From: Mastigias papua | Lineage: Eukaryota > Cnidaria > Scyphozoa > Rhizostomeae > Mastigiidae | DNA length: 64,000 nucleotides | Assembly (NCBI GenBank): GCA_964019165.1 | Contig: OZ025278.1 | Coordinates: 8,546,028-8,610,027 of the forward strand | Direction of reading: 5' to 3' | Part shown: positions 54,786 through 64,000 of the stretch, one piece after another | Position numbering within the stretch: position 1 is the stretch's first letter | Layout: the number at the start of each line of letters is the position of its first letter | Program-made: the position numbers and the translations under genes | Notes under the pieces: model-generated | What the model was told of the DNA's origin: nothing | The model's database searches: none | The model's input: only the letters and a program-made list of their open reading frames with translations

Positions 54786-56261
54786 GGAAAATTTAGAAAG
54801 TAGTTAAAGTTACCCCGATTCATAAGGCAGGTGCAAGAACTGATGTAAACAATTAAAGGCCGATATCTGTTTTCTCTAGGATGCTGGAAAGAATTTCGCA
54901 TGATCAACTTTTTGAATTTTTAGAAAAAACTGATACTCTAACAAAAATCAAGCTGCTTTTCGCAAGCTCTATTCAACCAATGATTTGGCTTATTGCCAGC
55001 ACTGATTACTGTTATGAGAACATTGATAGTAGCGAAATTAACCTTACCATATTTCTGGGCCTAAAAAAGGCTTTCTATACCATAGATCAAACCATACTGA
55101 TATAAAAACTGCAAAAGTATGGGGTTAAAGACCGAGTAGGTGAATGGTTTGAATCCTACCTATCAAGTAGACAGCAATTTTGCTCCTTGAATGGTGTAAA
55201 AACTAAGCCTAGAAAAGTCCCATGCGGGATTCCTCAGGGATCTTGCTTAGGTCCCCTCCAATGTATAATATACTTAAATGACTTCGAAAAATGCTTACAA
55301 TCCTCTCATGCTAACATCTATGCTGACGACACAGCTATCAGAATCGCCTCAAATAATATTGGGAAGGTGACTGAGGATGCACATAATGAGCTAGCAAATA
55401 TCGCGGAATGGATGAGTGTTAATAAACTCAGTCCTAATCCCAAAAGACCGAATTTATGATCATAGGGCACCCATGCAGCATAAGAAAACCGGAACTTCCA
55501 GAAACACTTGAGATTAATGGCTCAGAGATAAAAAGGGTGGAAAAAACCAAATATCTAGGAATTATCATTGATGAAAACTTGGATTGGGATGAGCAGTTTA
55601 AGCGAATTTAGAAGCAAAATAAAAACTTGTCTCATCAGCCTAAAACGACTTAAAAACATTCTGCCACAGAGTCAGCTCTGCTCTGTTTATTTTGATCTTG
55701 TTGAAAGTCATTTGCAATATGGTGATGCTGTTTGGGGTAGTTGAACAAAGCAAAGAAAATAGCTCTCCAACGTCTTCAGGATCGAGCTTACTACATACTT
55801 GAAAATGCACGAATTAAAGATAACTGGTCTCGTTCCTGGTTAAATGTAGACAATGTTTTCCATTACGATAGGAACATTATGACCTATAAAATTGTGAACA
55901 AGCCTAACCCGGAAAACTTTTTTAACAGATTCCTCCCAAGATCTTTGGTTTCGGAATATAATACACGGCACTGTCGAGATCTGCAGATACCGAGATATCG
56001 GACTGAATTTGCAAAAAAGTATTTCATTACTCAGCCCTGAAGGCTTGGAATGATATACCTGCTGAACTCCGTAAGTTTCCTACCTTAAACAGTTTCAAAA
56101 ACAACTGAAAACATATTTGAAGGGCTAGACTCAGAAGTTAAAACACGAATACCTGGAAGATCAGCGCTCGCTTATAGGGTAAAAGTTTTATTTCGCTATG
56201 ATATGTAATAAAGATTTAGTTAGCTGAAGGTATACTTCGTGTTAAAACAAAAACATTTTAT
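54786..56261 (+). mobile_element. LINE C, 5'-truncated, inside Gypsy RNase H
   Basis: Same family as LINE A. It begins at VTPIHKAGARTDVNN, then RPISV, SRMLERISHDQLFEFLE. It continues through PCGIPQGSCLGPLQCIIYLND, the intact catalytic YADDTA, YLGIIIDENLDWDEQF, LQRLQDRAYYILENA and the tail EYNTRHCRDLQIPRYRTEF. Several stops interrupt it. The 3' region ends in ATTATTATTAC. It splits the Gypsy RNase H between RWVMQ and LQEHSFDIKHRAG. Confidence 0.88.
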
Positions 56262-57244
56262 TACATATTATTATTACAACTTCAAGAGCATTCTTTTGAC
56301 ATCAAACATAGGGCTGGTGCTGAACATGGAAATGCCGATGCCATATCCCGGTTGCTTTCCGATTTTGTTACAAACTGTGTCACTTCTATATTCCCTGCTA
56401 AAAGCCTTCAAGAAGCTCAAATGAATGGCCGTCCCATTAGCAAAATTCTGAAAATTAAATCGTTTGGCCTGCCTAAGCCTCCTTTTTTCGTCTGGGCTCA
56501 GGTTCCTCACTTACAAGTATTTTGGCATGACTAGGATAGTTTATTCATTCATAATGGTCTCTTTGTTAAACGGCTAAGTGCCGAGAATTCCAATACATTA
56601 ACTTCGAAAAGTTTCGGACAAAAAAGTTTCGGCAGAAGACTGTGTCCGAAAGTTTTTTGTCCGAAACTTTTCTTTTGCCGAAGTTTAAAGCTCCCGAATG
56701 TTTTAATACACTATCAGAATCGTTGAAATGAGGGACTATTCACAAGAAGCGTTACGCCATTAAGGGGAGGAAGGGTGCGCACAGATTACCAGAGATTGTG
56801 CCAGCTTTCCTTTGGGGAAAGGGGGTTATTGGAGAATCATGGTGTGATGCCCCAGAATTTTAAAGATTCTGTTTTTGGCAAGTCCTCCCAGCATGAAATT
56901 CTTGTTTGCCTCTAACTGAACTTTTCACCATGAAGTCAAATCAAAGTTTCTTACTTTGTAAAGTTTTGTGATTCGTAATAGGGGAGAAAGGGCTCAAAAT
57001 CTAGATCCTTTCTGGGTTAAGGGACATTTGCTCCAAATGATGAAAATTGTAATGTTTTATAATTATTCTCAATCACATTCATAGAAAAATGTAACACAAG
57101 AATAAACACGATACTGCAAACCAAGCTACATAAAGATATGTCATTTAGTTTCAATCACTCATGAGACTTGTGAGACAGCTATTGATTGGCAAAAAGACAA
57201 TTTGTTGAAAGGGATTTTAAAGTGCTATCTATGGAAACTGTCCT

Positions 57245-57771
57245 CTAACGGAAGTCTTCTTGTAAATAATGTACTGCCCTCTTCTCACTCTCCCCCGAAT
57301 CTATCTCATCATCATTAATTATAATCACACCCTGAAATCCATTGGCTACATTTTGGTGATTTATGCAATATCCATGCACATCAATGCTTCCAGCTAAGTT
57401 CATCAAAGGATCTTTGTAGTTTGCTTCAATGGGTTCTTTTAGTCTCCTCAGCAACTGACTTGTTCTTTTATCTTAAACTGGCACTTCAACAAGATTTCAA
57501 GTCCTCCTTTTGGAATAGCGGAAGGGTAATATTTCCCAGAACATGTGATCGCAGTCACAGTGCCACCGTGAATAAGGAAAAAATGAACAAAACGTGAAAT
57601 TTCTTTGGGAATATGAGCAATAACAATGGGTGCGATTTTGTAAGCAAATTTGATTTTCCAAGCTACAGCATAAGGATCAAATTTCAAGTTATTGCTATTA
57701 CTTTCATTTTCTGCAAATAACTCCTGGCTTCTTTTGGTGTTTGCCAATTGGATTTGCCATACACATGTCAA
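57245..57771 (-). pseudogene. HIRAN-like protein carried by the DNA transposon
   Basis: Two overlapping minus-strand frames, 57771-57448 and 57454-57245, form one protein split by a single frameshift near 57450. The first holds DPYAVAWKIKF, then VIAHIPKEISRFVHFFLIHG, then GGTVTAITCSGKYYPSAIPK and GGLEILLKC. This layout (DPYAVA, GHVPKEISR-like, GGLEIPC-like) resembles HIRAN-type domain proteins found in many invertebrate genomes. The second part (LLRRLKEPIEANYKDP) is a C-terminal extension. It lies antisense to the transposase and within the same terminal repeats, so it is probably transposon cargo. Function is unknown; HIRAN domains in other proteins bind DNA ends. Confidence 0.6.
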
Positions 57772-58064
57772 CCACGACTTGCAATAATTGTTGAAAAAAC
57801 AAACTCCATTTCTGCTTTATGCTGTGACTCTTCCTATCTCTCAAAGCTTCAAATACTTGGAATCAAAAATTATTGATACAGTTACAATGCCATCCAATCT
57901 TCTACTTTCCTATCGTTTCCGATTGTTAAATAATCCTCTGTTAGCATTCTATTTCCACTCAACGTAGCCCTACCTACTAGTCACTGCTAACGTTTTGATT
58001 CTGCGACAATGTCAGAGAAAATCATTCACATTCAGTCTAGCTACGAGAACATCCCATCCGTAGT

Positions 58065-58875
58065 ATGACGACTTTAGAGTTTTACTTCAAAAAAGCACCG
58101 AAACCATCAGAGGTATTGAAAAAGTCTTTTGCAACTCTGACAGTTGCAGAAGAAACGCAAGTGTCAAAAAATCTTCTCGTCAATGAGAACGAAAAGCCAT
58201 CGACATCAAGGCGCTCGAAATATAGAAAGTGGAAAGGAAATGAAAGAACTGAAGTGGGAGAATACGCCTACAGACATGGTGTATCAGCAGCCGTGAAGCA
58301 TTTTGAGGTTCCTATGATTTTAGTGCTCTCTTTTTACCAGTTTTTTGTTGTTGGTCGCCTAACTTGCTTTTGCCACACATGAGAATACCTAGCTTTTGCC
58401 AAGCCTCAATATTCTGAAATTTCTCAGATATGATTCTCAATTGAAGCTGGAGGATAATCATAAAGCTCTGTTGCTATTTGATGTCTTCAAGGGACAGAAA
58501 ACCCAAGCTGTGATTGATCTCATTGATGAGTACAATTGTCTGTCAGTGTTTGTCGCACCAGATTTAACCCACATCTTTCAGCCTCTGAATTTGGCAATTA
58601 ATGCAGATGCAAAACGCTTTTTAAACGAAAAATCTGAAGCTTCATATAGCCAAAAGGTCACAAAGCTGTTGAATGAAGGCTCAGATGTATATGCAGCAAA
58701 TATCACTTTAGATTTGTTTGTCATGAAGCCAATCCACGCCCATTGGCTCATAATTTTCTATGATCATATGCAGAACCAAGTCGATTTGATCAAGCAGATC
58801 TTCTACATGGCCGGCATTTACGATGATATAGCCATGCCCTTACCTGAAGAAGACTCCTTCATTGACTTAATCTAG
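58065..58875 (+). pseudogene. DDE_1-type transposase, broken and internally deleted
   Basis: The first frame, 58065-58382, begins with ATG and contains a basic segment and a helix-turn-helix-like stretch (RTEVGEYAYRHGVSAAVKHF). It then runs into unrelated sequence, so the region with the first catalytic Asp is missing. The second frame, 58396-58875, is the C-terminal half of the DDE_1 catalytic domain: LLLFDVFKGQKTQAVIDLI with the second Asp, then PDLTHIFQPLNLAINADAK. The third catalytic residue, normally in QPLD, is Asn here. It ends with KPIHAHWLIIFYDHM and a C-terminal acidic tail. Internal deletion plus the Asp-to-Asn change make it inactive. Closest families are the pogo/jerky/CENP-B group. 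Confidence 0.8.
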
Positions 58876-60010
58876 CAATAATATGACTTTAAATTTGAAA
58901 AATCTCCCAGCCCCATATGCTTTATACGTTGTAATCATGATACTCGTTCTGTTAATTGCTTTGCTGCTACACATTTTTCTTTTATTTCCGCTTCTCTATA
59001 CGACAATGTATTAGTTTCTAATGGAAAAAGTGATTAAAAGTATCATTCCAATACATGCCGAAATTTTGAAAAAAAATAGGACGAAATTTTGTGCGAAACA
59101 GCATAATTTTTGTCCGAAAGTTTTTTTGCCGAAGTTTTTTGTCCGAAACTTTTAAATGCCGGAGTTTTCGATGTTAATGTACTCCATTACACCCCATCGA
59201 GGTTAATGAATCCTTTATATTTTGGGCTATTGATTATATGTGCCCTTTGCCTGGGATAAGTAGGGGCTATAAACATCTGCCTGCCCAAATGGACCACTGC
59301 ACAAAATGGTGTGAAGTGTTCCCCACAAGGGATCAAAAAGCTCACACCGTTGCAGAAATCCTAGTTTCAAAGGTATACAGCAGATTTGGTCCGCCTACTG
59401 TCCTGCAATCTGACCAAGGCCGTAATTTTGAAAGCAATGTCATGCAAGAGATTTGTGATCTAATGGGCATCCAAAAATCGCGCACCACCGCCTATCATCC
59501 ACAATGTGACGGCTTTGTTGATAGGCAAAATCGCACGTTACAGGATGTACTTTCGGCATATGTGTCTTCGCACAGGGATGACTGGGACTTATGGTTAATC
59601 TAGCTTTTTACTCATATAGCACTAGTCATCACGAATCCACTGGTTTCAGTCCCTATGAACTGGTCTTCGGTCGCTTTGCTAGGACACTCTTAGAAGTAGT
59701 TTTAGGTCTACCTTTGAAGGACCCACAAACAAAGTCAGAATACTCCGACAAGTTAGTACAACAACTCTGCAGCTCTAAGTAGACTGCACAAGAGCACTTA
59801 GTTCATAGCCGACACGTCCAGAAACGTCAAAATGCCTCTTCTTGCAACTGGAGACCGTTTTCTGTGCGACAGGCCGTATGATAACGTCGTCCCAAGTCCT
59901 GGAAATTTAGTACGAGATGGATCAGGACCTACCAAATAGTTTCTGTTCAGGGTGTCAATTATAAAATTCATACGTTACATAGAAATGCTCGCAGTTTGAG
60001 AATTAGTTGA

Positions 60011-61836
<1,826 letters not shown>

Positions 61837-61947
61837 ATGGCCCCTGTCAAGGAGGGCCGGACAGTGTTTACGACTCTACCCCCGCAGCCCAAGGAAAAGA
61901 AGCCAGGGCAATTGACACAAAATCAGCTTGAACAATACTTTAGTGAG
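61837..61947 (+). CDS. Phytanoyl-CoA dioxygenase-like gene, first exon only
   Basis: ATG at 61837 sits in a good translation context (GCAATGG) and opens 37 codons. The sequence reads MAPVKEGRTVFTTLPPQPKE, then KKPGQLTQNQLEQYFSE, and stops at a GAG/GTATTAG donor (phase 0). LTQxQLxQYF is the usual lead-in to the phytanoyl-CoA dioxygenase (PhyH) fold, where the next exon should begin with GYVVV or similar. PhyH proteins are iron- and 2-oxoglutarate-dependent oxygenases. No second exon was recognised in the remaining 2 kb. The call rests on a short motif only. Confidence 0.5.
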
Positions 61948-64000
61948 GTATTAGCAATTTACTATATGATATCCCAGATTTGTCCCTTCTACATCTACCA
62001 CCTACTGCCTACCTTCTAAAGGAAAATTCTGGCAGGGTGACAGGCCAGAGTAAAAAGCTGGTAGTACATTGGAAATCGAGCTAGATACATGGTAAATCAC
62101 CACCCATTACGAAGAGTTGTATACAACTACAAACTGTTTAAGTATTACATGGTTTCCACTCTGGATGTCATAGCTAGAAGAGAACATACGTTACTAACAA
62201 ATAAATAAATATATTAAATATTTCTCTTTTTCTGCAAAATTTTTAAGATTCTTTAAGGTTCCACTAGCACTTATCTTATACATTACCTTCGCCAGATTGG
62301 AAATAGTGGCATCACTATCATGCAGGACCTGCGGTTTCCCCATTTTGTCGGCGGCAGTCGGCAAAGTTGCAGAATATCAGTGTTTATCAGCAAATCTAGA
62401 AAAGTTGTGCTTCAGATTAAAAGCAATCATATATACAGAATGAGCAGGGTCTATACCGGTAGTCATAGCTGTAGGAAAAAACATGAGTCAAAGAATTCAT
62501 TTTCCTCTCCATTTACAGTAGAAGAGTTTCAGCTCTGAAAAGGAGGGGGCAGCAGCAATCAGGTGGGATGGGGTTCTGGAGGTTTTGCCTCCAGATATAT
62601 TCTTGTTACCCCACCTTTTATATTCCAAGAAATTGCCCTTTCTAAAGTTAGAGCTATAACCATTCCAGAAAGAAAAATAAAGATGAAATCACTGATATGT
62701 GCATGAGAAACTTCAATAGCTTTTGTGAGATTTTGATTAAAATAACTTGCACTAGATTCAATACATTGTGTGGAGATATTTGCCCCTTTCTTATATACCT
62801 ATGGCAATGCCACACCTTTCCTCTCTGTACTTCCTATATAAGTGCAACCAGCCCTGGATAGTCAAATCTCATGGACTTTCAGTCAAATTATGATGATTTG
62901 CCACCAAAATTTAAAAAGTACATAAACTCAGCATTCCAATATGGCTGACCTATGCCCATGCAAAGTTGTAAATTCACTAAACTTCAGATAAGCATATCTC
63001 ACTAAATATGTGAAGCTAGTAACTTCAAATATTTGGTGAGTTATGCTTATCTGAAGTTTAGTGAGTTTACAACTGTTTATTCTAGGGAATTTTTCAAGAG
63101 TACACTTGTGAAAAATGGAGGTCACCAATTATCTATCCTTGGATTACCAGAATATTTGAGCAACTTTTGGAAAATGTTAGAATATGATTATTATGATTAC
63201 AACACTAGACAGGAAGTTTGCATAATTGGACAATGATCTATGAATTCTGGACTATGAACTATTGCAACATTGATAACCATTGTTTGAGTATAATTCATGT
63301 CACATGCTTTTTCATATATAGCAGTTAGTTATGTTTTATCATTATGGTGTTTACTGATAAGTTACGTTGTGAATCTATGTTCGATGTTCTAGTAAAACTT
63401 TCAATAGAAAATGAGTTGAAATAGTCTGTAGTGTAACAGGAAGGTACATATTATGTGTTTCTGAAAATATTTCAAGCTTTTCTATCATACAAACAATTTT
63501 ATGAGGACTTGTTCTTAGGATGTAATTTTAAATGTCCAGAACAAGAAAAATGGAACTTTATGCTTTGAGCATTGTTATATTCCAGAGTAGTCTAAGAACA
63601 TCCAAATTTCTGCAGAAGTTGATATGTCAAGTTTTGACAATATTTACCTACATCAATATGCATGGTTTTGTTGTCAAGCAATGCATTTTTGGCATTAAAA
63701 CTTCATTTCATACTGATTTTACCAAAAATATCATATTGTTATGGCTTTCTGGCATCATTTGACAGATTACAAGTTTTTTAAGAAGCATGTAAATATGAGT
63801 TGAGCCTTACTGTTTTTATGCTTAATATTTTCAACCTGCAAGTTTTCTTTTTCCATACCAGAAGAAAAGCCATTCCAAGTAAAGTACCATAAGAGAAATG
63901 GAGCAGACCCCTGTTTTATACCGAAAGATTGAATTTTATTTGTTGTTTTCCTTTTTGACCTATTGATTCATGTTTTGAATAGCCCATTGCATTTGTGTTT
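61948..64000. other. Likely first intron of the 61837 gene; hairpin at 62965-63072
   Basis: No further exon or gene is recognised. At 62965-63072 two arms of about 45-50 bp, sharing ACTTCAGATAAGCATA and its complement, form a 108-bp imperfect palindrome. Other open frames (62320-62538, 63532-63762) have no recognisable similarity. Confidence 0.35.
62965..63072. repeat. 108-bp inverted repeat (hairpin)
   Basis: GTTGTAAATTCACTAAACTT at the left mirrors AAGTTTAGTGAGTTTACAAC at the right. Pairing continues inward to a loop of about 15-20 bases. It may be a small MITE. No target duplication is visible. Confidence 0.75.

Larger units (their letters stand above)
56594..59181. mobile_element. TA-flanked DNA transposon (pogo/DDE_1-like) inside Gypsy
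   Basis: The element 56596-59179 has inverted ends CATTAACTTCGAAAAG / CATTAACATCGAAAAC and is flanked by TA (56594-56595, 59180-59181). Just inside, both ends carry clustered AAGTTTCGGACAAAAAA motifs, likely transposase-binding sites. It encodes a decayed DDE_1 transposase on the plus strand and a HIRAN-like protein on the minus strand. It lies between Gypsy RNase H and integrase. TA targets and DDE_1 fit the pogo branch of Tc1/mariner. Confidence 0.85.
49480..60010 (+). pseudogene. Ty3/Gypsy pol, split by six nested insertions
   Basis: Pol domains appear in the canonical order on one strand. Protease is at 49480-49840 with VHALIDTGSIING and LGWDF. The linker is at 49990-50094 and 51417-51733. 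Reverse transcriptase is at 52950-53806 (FRFCVDYRKPNAVTQKDAHP, YLGHVVSNKGIH, LRSFLGLVGYYLKFIP). RNase H is at 54370-54785 (KEALAVVFAIDHFRVYLLGR) and 56262-56594 (FDIKHRAGAEHGNADAISRL). Integrase is at 59182-60010 (DHCTKWCEVFP, SDQGRNFES, RTTAYHPQCDGF). Where integrases usually have VERFNRT this copy has VDRQNRT, so the third acidic residue is Asp. A chromo-like end (VSVQGVNYKIH) closes it. The host frame resumes after each insertion, often mid-codon context, proving nesting. Several stops are present. Gag and LTRs were not found. Confidence 0.92.

Overview
This is an AT-rich animal (metazoan) genomic window. The evidence is spliced genes with GT-AG introns, a clan-2 cytochrome P450, a Slo/BK-type potassium channel, and many eukaryotic mobile elements: LINEs, Ty3/Gypsy, Penelope-like, hAT, pogo/mariner-like and MITEs. 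No bacterial features such as operons, ribosome binding sites or CRISPR arrays are visible. A marine invertebrate, possibly a cnidarian, fits the LINE and HIRAN-like proteins, but the species cannot be fixed from the sequence.

Host genes. (1) 2450-7176 (+) is a complete four-exon cytochrome P450 of the CYP1/CYP17-like clan; the joined exons give 503 residues. (2) 15909-7713 (-) is the amino-terminal half of a Slo (BK-type) potassium channel in eleven phase-consistent exons, covering S0 to S6 and the first part of the RCK1 domain. One intron uses a GC donor. The exons that should follow are not found before the convergent P450 gene. (3) 61837-61947 (+) looks like the first exon of a phytanoyl-CoA dioxygenase-like gene that runs off the window. 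(4) Two unrecognised coding candidates lie at 29328-30166 (+) and 38333-38750 (-). The second contains stops and a frame change.

Mobile DNA dominates from about 16 kb onward. A short LINE tail sits at 16268-16617, a hAT-type element with a perfect 8-bp target duplication at 20377-21411, and two identical 280-bp hairpin MITEs at 23030 and 25741. A GTTTACAC-type MITE is at 24350-24772. A foldback-like element at 26290-28375 holds a pogo-like MITE. A decayed Penelope-like element at 35490-36262 is followed by a 1.4-kb palindrome (36484-37874) with hammerhead-like cores and tRNA-like segments. A near-full-length LINE with a 12-bp target duplication lies at 42202-45168, and a long-TIR MITE at 46780-47167.

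The most striking region is 49480-60010. It is one Ty3/Gypsy element, readable in order as protease, linker, reverse transcriptase, RNase H and integrase, cut apart by six later insertions: LINE A, a TTAA-flanked MITE, an antisense LINE, a TIR element, LINE C, and a TA-flanked DNA transposon. That transposon carries a decayed DDE_1 transposase on one strand and a HIRAN-like protein on the other.

Long (TA)n tracts at 9.7-10.2, 36.9, 37.4, 37.9-38.2 and 60.2 kb create artificial Tyr-Ile open frames that are not genes.
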